Shown piece by piece: positions 9,064-16,921 of a DNA stretch of 64,000 nucleotides (the stretch's first letter is position 1; the number at the start of each line of letters is the position of its first letter). This DNA is from M269 sp964640795. GTDB taxonomy: Bacteria > Pseudomonadota > Gammaproteobacteria > Enterobacterales > Alteromonadaceae. The position numbers were made by a program, and so were the translations under genes. The stretch spans positions 95,718 to 159,717 of the forward strand of contig CAZXIN010000006.1 in assembly GCA_964640795.1 (NCBI GenBank), in the 5' to 3' direction. The notes below the pieces were generated by a model, which worked only from the letters and a program-made list of their open reading frames with translations, did not search any database and was not told where the DNA came from.

Positions 9064-9573
9064 ATGGCAGCTATTGGAGTCATTGGCTTTGTTGTACTAA
9101 TTCTGATTTATTTTGTTTTAAAGACGCAATCTTTAAGCAAAGAGCTGAATCAATATAAGCATTCATTAAAATCAAGTGACAAACAGGCTCGCAATACTCT
9201 TAATAGTCTCAATTTTTTGTGTAAAGAAATGCAAAAAATTTGTATGAGTCGTCTGAATTCGGCTAAAAAACACGGCCTGATTAATGACGAAGATTTTACT
9301 ATCTCATCTAACATTATCGAAAACTTCACTTATGTTGTTTCACGCTGTTGTGAGCATGGTGACACAGTCGAAGAAGCCGTGAATAAATCACTAGAACGAG
9401 CAACTATTGAGATACAAGAGATCAATCATTTCATTGCTAAGCAACCCCAAGAGATCAAGATTCCCTGGTGCAAAAACCAATTAGGTGGTTATATCGTGGC
9501 CTGTCAGAATATTAGTAAAGGCGCAATGCCGAAAAAGTCTGCGTCAGCTACGGAAGATGCAACGTCAGCTTAG
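9064..9573 (+). CDS. Hypothetical N-terminally anchored protein
   Basis: A 169-aa protein not recognised as a named family. Residues 2-20 form a single transmembrane helix. Residues about 25-60 are predicted coiled coil (SLSKELNQYKHSLKSSDKQ). The rest is helical with several cysteines (CKEM, RCCEHG, WCKNQ). The topology suggests a small membrane-anchored cytoplasmic protein. It has no close same-strand partner other than DUF1820 upstream. Confidence 0.7.
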   Translation: MAAIGVIGFVVLILIYFVLKTQSLSKELNQYKHSLKSSDKQARNTLNSLNFLCKEMQKICMSRLNSAKKHGLINDEDFTISSNIIENFTYVVSRCCEHGDTVEEAVNKSLERATIEIQEINHFIAKQPQEIKIPWCKNQLGGYIVACQNISKGAMPKKSASATEDATSA

Positions 9574-9711
9574 ACAACTCTGAATAATTGGCTATTACTC
9601 TTTGAGGACGGTAGATTAAAGAGATAATTCGGTCACTAAGATAGGTATAACACATGACCCAGCGACTTAGCTTGCATATAAAGATAACACTTTCATTTCT
9701 TGTAGTGTCTT

Positions 9712-10614
9712 ATGTCCGTTAAACATCCAATTATTGCGATTACAGGTTCCTCCGGTGCGGGGACAACTACAACGACCAATGCGATTCGGCATATTTTCCG
9801 TAATTTGAATATTAATTCTGCCTTTGTGGCTGGAGATAGTTTCCATCGATTCTCCAGACCTGAAATGGAAGTTGAAATTAGGAAAGCGCAAGAGCAAGGG
9901 AAACACATTAGCTATTTTGGTCCCAAAGCCAATGACTTTGAGTTGCTTGAGACACTCTTTAAATCTTATGCTGAAACTGGCAAAGGTAAGCACAGGCAAT
10001 ACTTGCATACTTTTGATGAAGCGGTGCCGTTTAATCAGATGCCTGGTACTTTTACACCTTGGCAAGACCTGCCTAGTGATACAGATTTGCTTTTTTACGA
10101 AGGGCTTCATGGCGGTGTCGCGACAGATAATGTTGATGTAGCTAAGCACGTCGATCTACTTGTTGGAATGGTTCCTATCGTAAACCTTGAGTGGATACAG
10201 AAAATAGTCAGAGATACTACCGATAGAGGGCATACACGCGAAGCTGTTATGAGCAGTATAGTGCGAAGTATGGACGATTACTTTCAGTACATCACGCCAC
10301 AGTTTTCCCGTACCCATGTCAACTTTCAACGTGTTCCAACCGTCGATACGTCAAATCCATTTAGTGCCAGAGAAATCCCAACACATGACGAAAGCTTTGT
10401 CGTTGTGCGCTTTCGACGTGAGATGAAAAATGTTGATTATCCCTTTCTACTCAAAATGATAGACGGTGCATTTATGTCTCGCATTAATACTTTGGTCGTG
10501 CCAGGTGGTAAAATGGGGCTAGCAATGGAGCTCATTTTGTCACCACTTATCGAAGAATTATTAGATAAACAAAGACGAGCGGGCTTACAGATGGACTGGT
10601 TGTCTGAGCAATAA
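9712..10614 (+). CDS. prkB: Phosphoribulokinase-like P-loop kinase
   Basis: A 300-aa protein closely resembling the PrkB of E. coli and relatives. The P-loop is GSSGAGTTTTT near residue 13, with Thr where most P-loops have Lys; this is usual in PrkB. It is followed by GDSFHRFSRPEM, FYEGLHGGV and the conserved C-terminal VVPGGKMGLAMEL. The annotated reaction is ATP-dependent phosphorylation of ribulose 5-phosphate. No RuBisCO or Calvin-cycle genes are in view, and the true role in heterotrophs is uncertain. Confidence 0.93.
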   Translation: MSVKHPIIAITGSSGAGTTTTTNAIRHIFRNLNINSAFVAGDSFHRFSRPEMEVEIRKAQEQGKHISYFGPKANDFELLETLFKSYAETGKGKHRQYLHTFDEAVPFNQMPGTFTPWQDLPSDTDLLFYEGLHGGVATDNVDVAKHVDLLVGMVPIVNLEWIQKIVRDTTDRGHTREAVMSSIVRSMDDYFQYITPQFSRTHVNFQRVPTVDTSNPFSAREIPTHDESFVVVRFRREMKNVDYPFLLKMIDGAFMSRINTLVVPGGKMGLAMELILSPLIEELLDKQRRAGLQMDWLSEQ

Positions 10615-10735
10615 CAATCGATGCCGAAAGAATTTGTAACAATCGCCCTTAGTGAAGGCTTTTGCATTGGATAGCTTTCACTTATAGTGATTAGCTATTT
10701 ATTAAAGTTAGTACGGGCCGAAATAGGGAAAAGAC

Positions 10736-11461
10736 ATGGGTAGCGAAACACCTAAAATCTTAGTTGTCGATGACGATATGCGCTTGCGAGGTTTACTTGA
10801 GCGCTATTTGGTTGAGCAAAACTTCCAAGTGAGAGCTGCGGCAAATTCCGAACAAATGGATCGTTTACTAGAACGAGAAAACTTCCATCTTATGGTACTT
10901 GATTTAATGCTACCTGGGGAAGATGGACTATCGATTTGTAGACGGCTTCGTCAAAAAGAAAATGATATGCCAATCATTATGCTAACGGCTAAAGGTGATG
11001 AAGTTGACCGCATTATAGGACTAGAAATGGGAGCGGATGACTACTTGCCAAAACCTTTCAATCCAAGAGAACTTCTTGCAAGAATAAAAGCTGTTATGCG
11101 TCGTCGTTCAGTAGAAGCTCCGGGAGCGCCTTCATTAGATGAGCAAGTGATTGAGTTTGGTGGTTACACGCTCAATCTCGCAACACGTGAAATGTTTAAA
11201 GGCGAAGAACCCATGGTACTGACTAGTGGTGAATTTGCGGTGCTTAAGTCTCTTGTGACACACCCCAGAGAGCCATTATCCAGAGATAAATTAATGAATC
11301 TTGCTAGAGGCCGAGATTACAGTGCTTTGGAACGCAGTATTGATGTACAGGTATCTAGGCTGAGACGTATGCTTGAAGAAGATCCGGCAAATCCGAGATA
11401 TATTCAAACGGTATGGGGACTAGGGTATGTATTTGTACCTGATGGCGAAAGCGCAAATTAA
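10736..11461 (+). CDS. ompR: Response regulator OmpR
   Basis: A 241-aa OmpR-type regulator. The receiver domain has the acidic pair at residues 12-14 (VVDDD), phospho-acceptor Asp56 in VLDLMLPGEDG and Lys in LPKPFNPREL. A C-terminal winged-helix domain (residues about 135-238) ends in the YIQTVWGLGYVFVPDG pattern typical of OmpR. It precedes envZ by 18 bases and forms an osmoregulatory two-component operon controlling porin and envelope genes. Confidence 0.97.
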   Translation: MGSETPKILVVDDDMRLRGLLERYLVEQNFQVRAAANSEQMDRLLERENFHLMVLDLMLPGEDGLSICRRLRQKENDMPIIMLTAKGDEVDRIIGLEMGADDYLPKPFNPRELLARIKAVMRRRSVEAPGAPSLDEQVIEFGGYTLNLATREMFKGEEPMVLTSGEFAVLKSLVTHPREPLSRDKLMNLARGRDYSALERSIDVQVSRLRRMLEEDPANPRYIQTVWGLGYVFVPDGESAN

Positions 11462-11479
11462 GCCAACCCGCTAACTAAT

Positions 11480-12805
11480 ATGCAACTAAAACCTAAAAGC
11501 GCCTTTGGCCAAACTGTTTTACTCATAGGCGTTTTACTGCTGATAAATCAAGTCTTTTCCTATTTATCAGTGACGTATTATTTGGTTAAGCCAAACTACC
11601 AACAAATTAATACCTTGCTAGCCAATCATATAAAAGTTATTTTTTTAGATGAAGCAGACAACCTTGATCCTGAATTAAAAGAACGGTTTTTCACCTCGAC
11701 CGGTATTCGTATATACACTCAAACACAAGCAGAGCAACGCGGGTTGAATGAAGCAACTTATTATAGAAGCCAATCCATCCAAATGTCTGAACAGCTAAAT
11801 GGTGAAGCGCAGGTTCGGATATTGCCCGGTTCCCCTCCTATTTATTGGATTAACCCGCCTCAAGCTCCAGATCTATGGGTAACTGTACCGATGAAAGGTG
11901 TCGGCGATCTGGATTATTCCCCATTAACCAATTACCTCATTGTGATTGGTATTCTCAGTGTCGCTGGTGGATGGATCTTTGTCAGGCGGCTTAATCGCCC
12001 ATTACAAGCGCTACTTTATGCGGCACAAGAAGTGGGAAGGGGGAGTTTCCCCAAGCCTTTGAAAGAAGAAGGCACGAGTGAGCTTATCGAAGTGACCCAA
12101 GCATTCAATCAAATGTCTAAAGGTATAAAGCAACTTGAAGATGACAGAGCTTTGCTGACTGCGGGTATTTCACATGATTTAAGGACACCACTAACGCGTA
12201 TCAGATTAGCCACTGAGATGATGCCAGAGGGGCAAGAATGGATCAGAGAAGGTATCATCAATGACATTGAAGATATGAATGATATTATCGATCAATTCAT
12301 CAACTATGTGCGTCAGGATCATCAAGAGAAACCAGAGAAAATCTCCTTAAATGCTCTCATTGAGAACGCGGTGAAGGCACGCTCAATCGAAGAGCATCAT
12401 CAGATCAGTTTGAACTTAGGGGATATTCCAGAGATTAGATTACGTAAGGTGGCTATCAAACGTGTACTTGATAACTTAATCGAAAATGCTTTTCGCTATG
12501 GTAGTGATAATATTGAAATTACTTCAGGCTACGACAAAAAGCACCGTAAACTCTATTTTATCGTGCGTGATTATGGCGCAGGTATTCCAGAAGATCAGAT
12601 AGACAGCTTATTTGAACCCTTTAAGCAAGGTGATAAAGCACGCGGAAGTCTCGGTTCAGGGCTTGGGTTAGCTATTATAAAAAGGGCTGTTGATATGCAC
12701 TACGGTAGTATTACTTTGGAGAATATTCCCGATGGCGGCGGCTTACAGGCTATGGTTTGTCTACCAGAGAAAACAAAGCTGCTCACGCCTTTATCGGCAG
12801 CGTGA
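11480..12805 (+). CDS. envZ: Osmosensor histidine kinase EnvZ
   Basis: A 441-aa inner-membrane sensor kinase paired with ompR. Transmembrane helices lie at about residues 12-34 and 150-168, with a periplasmic domain between them. A HAMP linker follows, then the dimerisation/phosphoacceptor domain with His232 (GISHDLRTPLTR), and a HATPase_c domain with N box (LDNLIENAFRYG), G1 (VRDYGAGIP) and G2 (GSGLGLAI). Phosphotransfer to OmpR Asp56 is expected. Confidence 0.97.
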   Translation: MQLKPKSAFGQTVLLIGVLLLINQVFSYLSVTYYLVKPNYQQINTLLANHIKVIFLDEADNLDPELKERFFTSTGIRIYTQTQAEQRGLNEATYYRSQSIQMSEQLNGEAQVRILPGSPPIYWINPPQAPDLWVTVPMKGVGDLDYSPLTNYLIVIGILSVAGGWIFVRRLNRPLQALLYAAQEVGRGSFPKPLKEEGTSELIEVTQAFNQMSKGIKQLEDDRALLTAGISHDLRTPLTRIRLATEMMPEGQEWIREGIINDIEDMNDIIDQFINYVRQDHQEKPEKISLNALIENAVKARSIEEHHQISLNLGDIPEIRLRKVAIKRVLDNLIENAFRYGSDNIEITSGYDKKHRKLYFIVRDYGAGIPEDQIDSLFEPFKQGDKARGSLGSGLGLAIIKRAVDMHYGSITLENIPDGGGLQAMVCLPEKTKLLTPLSAA

Positions 12806-12808
12806 GCA
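12780..12808 (-). terminator. Hairpin between convergent envZ and hslO
   Basis: A 9-bp perfect stem (TGCTCACGC / GCGTGAGCA) with an 11-base loop spans the last envZ codons. On the minus strand it is followed by GCTTTGTTTTC, so it could end the hslO transcript. The U tract is broken, so this is tentative. Confidence 0.45.
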
Positions 12809-12820
12809 AAGCATAACTCA

Positions 12821-13699
12821 TCAATTTATGGTTGGAGTATTTTGTCCATAAGTGCCAGATTTGATAGCACGCACGTCAATCGCATCGAATCGGTACTCCG
12901 CATGACAGTACTGGCAATTCATTTTTACATCCCCTTCATCAGCGACAATGCTTAAAAGTTCTTCTTCATCAATGCCAGACAAGGCTGCTGCACTGCGCTC
13001 TTTACTGCAACTGCACTCGAATACCACGGCTTGAGGTGTAAATAACTCGACTTTTTCCTGATGATATAAGCGAAAGAGCATATCTTGCGCTTCCAATCGC
13101 ATCGCTTCTTCTGTGTTCATGGTTTCAGTCAAATACGCAAGGTGTTCAAATGACGCTTTGTCAGACTCATCTCCAGGCAATGCTTGCACTAACATACCCC
13201 AAGCGAAGGGAGCTTCAGCATCAAGATTTGTATTCAATAAAATGCGCGTTGGCAATTGCTCTGACTGTGCAAAATAATCCTCAACACAAGCTGCTAAGGT
13301 TGGTTTTTCGAGCTTGACTATACCCTGATAGCGTTCTCCCTTATCAGGTGTAATCGTGATGATGAGAATACCATTCTGGCACATTGATAAGAAATTGCCG
13401 AATGCACCTTCTTCTTGCCATCTTGCAACCCCTCGAAGCTTCTGATCGTGTGTGCCATTGATTACGGCGTAATTTACTGGACCGTCACTCTGGAGCTGTA
13501 AGCTAACATCACCTTCAAATTTCAGTGTTGCTGTTAACAAGCAAGTAGCTGCCATTAGTTCACCAAGCAGTGCTTGCACTTCTTTTGGGTAATCCTGCGC
13601 CGCTAATACGGCCTTATAGCTTTGTTGTAAGCGCACCATTTCGCCACGAACTTGAGCATCTGAAAAAAGGTAACGATGGAGTTGATCAAAATCTAACAT
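12821..13699 (-). CDS. hslO: Redox-regulated chaperone Hsp33
   Basis: A 292-aa cytosolic holdase activated by oxidation and unfolding. The zinc-binding redox switch is complete: Cys229 and Cys231 (CSC), then Cys262 and Cys265 (CQYC), within the usual CXC-X(27-32)-CXXC spacing. The length is standard. The start codon lies directly beside the end of repeat copy D, whose AGG could act as the Shine-Dalgarno. hslR, often adjacent in relatives, is separated here by a 1.7-kb islet. Confidence 0.97.
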   Translation of the reverse strand: MLDFDQLHRYLFSDAQVRGEMVRLQQSYKAVLAAQDYPKEVQALLGELMAATCLLTATLKFEGDVSLQLQSDGPVNYAVINGTHDQKLRGVARWQEEGAFGNFLSMCQNGILIITITPDKGERYQGIVKLEKPTLAACVEDYFAQSEQLPTRILLNTNLDAEAPFAWGMLVQALPGDESDKASFEHLAYLTETMNTEEAMRLEAQDMLFRLYHQEKVELFTPQAVVFECSCSKERSAAALSGIDEEELLSIVADEGDVKMNCQYCHAEYRFDAIDVRAIKSGTYGQNTPTIN

Positions 13700-13700
13700 G

Positions 13701-13748
13701 TACTAGAGCCTGTTTATCTTTGCTGAGCAGATCTGTTCTGAATAAGGC
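13701..13748 (-). repeat. Dispersed intergenic repeat, copy D (short)
   Basis: Minus-strand GCCTTATTCAGAACAG ... CAGCAAAGATAAACAGGCTC ... TAGTA matches the terminal segment of copy B (39789-39836) and, more loosely, copies A and C. It abuts the hslO start codon and so forms its leader. Confidence 0.7.
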
Positions 13749-14541
13749 AGATGTCTTTTATGTTGTGTCTGCAAACAGCACTTAATTTGTCATTTATACC
13801 GCATGATAATCTATTCATTTAGATGACTAAACTGCTAAATAACCTTGTATTTGCATAAGTGGAGTTATTCAGTGCATCTATTTTAACACCGATGGGCGTT
13901 ATGCTTGCTGATTTATTGATTTCTCTTCGGATATGGCACCGTTCCAGACACATATGCCTTTAGCTGCTCCAATCTCAGTAGATAATCCAACCATCTCTAT
14001 TGTTGATGCAATCCAGCTGATAATTTGGGGAGCATCGAAGGTGCTTTTTGATCTCACTGTTGTATGTTTTTTGTCTTTAATACGACAATATATTTAATAA
14101 TGTTGTAATAATTTTTAAAAATATTTTGTAACACAAAGTGGTTTTTTTATCTATTATCTTTAGATTTCTGAGCATCCTTTGTTTTATTTTTGTTGTATAA
14201 AGTGTTTCTATTAAAAGACTATAATTAAATTGTTTGTGTAAAATAACTGTCGCAGTTGGCTTTTCTCATTTTAAATTCAAATTAATTATTTAAAATCAAT
14301 GGTGTAGTTAATTCTCTCTCACTCTCTACTCAGTTTCACAATAGTGTAAGTAAATGTTAAGTTCTATTTTTTATACGAAGGGTTTAGTACGAAAGTTATT
14401 TACATAATGTGATCTTTGTTATTTAATTTGATTCGGTTGCTTGGTTGTTTTTATATTTATTGATCGCTTATTTGGTGATTATTTTTTAAGTATTTAAGGA
14501 GTGGCTACTTATTATGAATGTAAAATATTTGGAGAATTAAA
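13749..14541 (+). other. AT-rich gene-free stretch upstream of a secreted-protein gene
   Basis: No credible reading frame is seen on either strand across this stretch. It is markedly AT-rich from about 14050 to 14540, with many T runs. It presumably holds the promoter of the downstream gene, but several weak -10-like sequences occur and none can be chosen. No repeat or RNA structure was recognised apart from copy D at its left edge. Confidence 0.5.
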
Positions 14542-14889
14542 ATGAAACTTAAATATGTATTAGCAAGTGTTGTTTGTGTAATGATGTCTACATCTGCATT
14601 GGCTGCATCGGCGGTATCAGCAAAAATCATTTCAATCGAACACGATGTAACAGGTGATAATCTACTGATTAAATTAAATAAAAATGCCAGTGGCGCCTCA
14701 AGCTGTGTGACTGACGATCATCAGTGGGCTGTTTTCTTTCGAAGCACCGCAAGTGAGAAAGTCCAATTAAGAGCAGACTTAATTCAATTTGCATTTGCAA
14801 ATAACAAGACGGTTGATTTTTTCGGCGGTCCAGGTTGCTCTTCAGGTTCATCTAGTCAAGTGCTAGAGAGAATGATTATTAGGAATTAA
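14542..14889 (+). CDS. Small secreted protein with one Cys pair
   Basis: A 115-aa protein with a clear Sec signal peptide (residues 1-21, cleavage after SALA). The mature part is about 94 residues with Cys at about 56 and 100, suited to one disulfide. Its mid-part (DHQWAVFFRSTASEKV) resembles small uncharacterised secreted proteins of marine gammaproteobacteria; I cannot name the family safely. GGAG lies 8 bases before the ATG. It is alone in an AT-rich islet between hslO and hslR and may have been acquired. Confidence 0.8.
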   Translation: MKLKYVLASVVCVMMSTSALAASAVSAKIISIEHDVTGDNLLIKLNKNASGASSCVTDDHQWAVFFRSTASEKVQLRADLIQFAFANNKTVDFFGGPGCSSGSSSQVLERMIIRN

Positions 14890-15133
14890 TTGTAATTCCC
14901 TAAAGATTAGTCATGAAAAAGGGTAATCAATGGGAGCACCCATTAACTAAGTGGAATCAATAGCGTGAACATTCTTGGAGCGTCTATTGAGCATGAGTGA
15001 ATTTGCTAAAGGTTTCTCGATTATTCATTTATGTATTCGTTTTCTTGCTGGTTTGGTATTACCCATTTAGTTTTAGGCTTAGCATTTAGCAGCTAAGCCT
15101 AACAATGCCAACCATAGCTGTCAGTAAGATAGT
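14890..15133. other. Non-coding spacer downstream of the secreted-protein gene
   Basis: No gene is visible. Repeat copy C follows directly (15134 onward), and 15306-15430 is likewise empty apart from a weak GATAAG/CTTATC hairpin near 15375-15400, which could mark the end of the hslR transcript. Confidence 0.4.
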
Positions 15134-15305
15134 GATCCGGCTCTGATGCTGTCTCAATAACAAACATGGTACAAAGGACTCGCCATAAAGGCTTCTTTGT
15201 TATGTGCTTTTGACTTACATCTATAGGTCAACAATTACGTGTCGCAATCAAAAAGATTTTACTTAGAACAAACTCTATACAGCAAAGATCAGCACATTCT
15301 GAAAT
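15134..15305 (+). repeat. Dispersed intergenic repeat, copy C
   Basis: In this orientation the copy shows GATCCGG, TCAATAACAAACATGG, AAGGACTCGCCATAAAGGCTTC, GTGCTTTTGACTTA, CTATAGG, CGCAATCAAAAAG, TTAGAACAAA and CAGCAAAGATCA, in the same order as copy A. It lies between the ends of two convergent genes. Confidence 0.75.
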
Positions 15306-15430
15306 GGTTTCGCATGCAGATGACTTTTTCTCTCACTTGCATGAGTACAAAAACAATGCACTATAGAATCGCATGATAAAGATAAGTCGTCTGCACAAAC
15401 TCTTATCATTTTTGCTTTCCCGCAAGAGGC

Positions 15431-15835
15431 TCACTGTTGTTTAAATCGAATAATTGAGCGGCGTTGTTTTTTGTCTGGACGGCCGTCGGGCTTGGGACTA
15501 TGAAAAGCTGCTAGCTTTCTTGCTTCTTTGTTTTTTTCACGCTGTTCAATGCTTTCCTGCGTTTCTTCATATAGCGTTTGTGCAAGCGTGGCATTTTTTC
15601 TTGTGCCGGATAATTCCCTTACCGCAACGTACTTTACGTCAAAACCGGCAGGAATAGTGACAATTGCATTCACTTCAACTTGCTTACTGGGTTTGCTACG
15701 TTGCCCATTATATTGTACCTTGCCTCCCTGAACCATTTCACGAGCTATAGCTCGGGTCTTGAAAAAACGGGCAGCCCAGAGCCATTTGTCTAATCTAACG
15801 GCATTATTTGGAGGATTGGAGTTGCTATTATTCAT
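15431..15835 (-). CDS. hslR: Heat shock protein 15, ribosome-associated S4 protein
   Basis: A 134-aa protein. The S4 RNA-binding domain spans about residues 13-60 (VRLDKWLWAARFFKTRAIAREMVQGGKVQYNGQ), and the C-terminal tail is basic and ends RRSIIRFKQQ. Hsp15 binds free 50S subunits carrying nascent chains and helps recycle stalled ribosomes. Length and motif order are typical. Confidence 0.95.
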   Translation of the reverse strand: MNNSNSNPPNNAVRLDKWLWAARFFKTRAIAREMVQGGKVQYNGQRSKPSKQVEVNAIVTIPAGFDVKYVAVRELSGTRKNATLAQTLYEETQESIEQREKNKEARKLAAFHSPKPDGRPDKKQRRSIIRFKQQ

Positions 15836-15854
15836 GGTTTGTTAAGGGAATTGA

Positions 15855-15884
15855 TTGTAGGTTGTAATGAAGTTTTCATATAAT
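15855..15884 (+). promoter_or_regulatory. Candidate promoter of the gsp operon
   Basis: A perfect -10 (TATAAT) at 15879-15884 is preceded at 18 bases by TTGTAG. It lies about 70 bases before the gspC start, in the spacer divergent from hslR. Confidence 0.5.
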
Positions 15885-15955
15885 CCTGCTAGGTTTGCGG
15901 GCTATCTTTTTATTACTCGCTTTTATTCGCTTCTTCTGCAAGAACTTGGAACCAA

Positions 15956-16921
15956 ATGACGCTGGGCAATTATAACTTAAATACGTTTTGGCTGCATATT
16001 AGTCGGTATCAAAATCAGATCAATTTATTGATCGTGGTTATACTGTCGTTATATTTGTTGGCCTTCGCTGCAGAGCTAACATGGCGACTGCTCCCTACGC
16101 CTGAAAGCAATACACAAGTTACATCAGCTGCTAACACGGCAAGGTCGAATAAAAACACTAGCAATTCTTCACGGGTTAATATTCAACGGCTGAGTGCATT
16201 AAAGTTATTTGGTGATCCTATTTCACAAGCAAACGCTCCTGTTGTCGAAGCTATTATTGAAGATGCCCCTGAAACTAACCTGAACTTAACACTAACAGGT
16301 GTTGTCACAAGTTCTACTGTAGATGGTAGTGCGGCAATTATCGAGAATCAGGGTAGTCAAAATACCTACGGTATAGGTGATAAAATAGACGGCACCAATG
16401 CCACGATTAAAGAAGTTCGAATGGATCGTTTGATTATTAAGAATGGTCCCAAACATGAAACGCTTATGCTAGAAGGGATCGACTTCAGCCAAAACTCACA
16501 GGTTTCTCAGCCTGCAAGAGTTAGAAATAGCGCGATACAACAAGCAGACAACAATAGCCCTCAACGCCTTACACCATCCCGTAAGCTATCAGATGATGCG
16601 TTGGAATTGACTCAAAATTTGAAGAATAGTCCATCGAACTTCACACAATTTATTTCCATTGCCCCGGTTCGCAATGGCCAAGGGTTGAAAGGCTATAGGG
16701 TTAGCCCCGGTAAGAAGCCTGAATTATTTAATGCTGCAGGTCTACAACCTGGTGATATTTTAGTTGATATTAACGGTTTAGATCTGACTGATCCTAGGCA
16801 ATCAATACAAGCATTGACCGCCTTACGCGAATCTGAAGCGTTACAAATGACTGTTGAACGTGAAGGACAACTTGAATCAATATTCTTGGAACTCCCTTCA
16901 GCAGAAGAGACCGAATTATGA
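15956..16921 (+). CDS. gspC: Type II secretion protein GspC
   Basis: A 321-aa inner-membrane linker. There is one transmembrane helix (residues about 23-42), then the homology-region (HR) domain around residues 75-180 that contacts the secretin, and a C-terminal PDZ domain (about 230-310, with GLQPGDILVDINGLDL). It connects the inner-membrane platform to GspD and helps select substrates. Its stop overlaps the gspD start by four bases (ATGA), beginning an almost gapless operon. Confidence 0.95.
   Translation: MTLGNYNLNTFWLHISRYQNQINLLIVVILSLYLLAFAAELTWRLLPTPESNTQVTSAANTARSNKNTSNSSRVNIQRLSALKLFGDPISQANAPVVEAIIEDAPETNLNLTLTGVVTSSTVDGSAAIIENQGSQNTYGIGDKIDGTNATIKEVRMDRLIIKNGPKHETLMLEGIDFSQNSQVSQPARVRNSAIQQADNNSPQRLTPSRKLSDDALELTQNLKNSPSNFTQFISIAPVRNGQGLKGYRVSPGKKPELFNAAGLQPGDILVDINGLDLTDPRQSIQALTALRESEALQMTVEREGQLESIFLELPSAEETEL

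Noticed and set aside
9712..10614. Autotrophic Calvin-cycle phosphoribulokinase
   Set aside because: The sequence matches the PrkB subgroup of heterotrophs and no other Calvin-cycle gene is in view.
13800..14541. Hidden small RNA or riboswitch in the AT-rich spacer
   Set aside because: No stable GC hairpin followed by a T run and no known riboswitch core could be seen; the sequence is mostly low-complexity AT.
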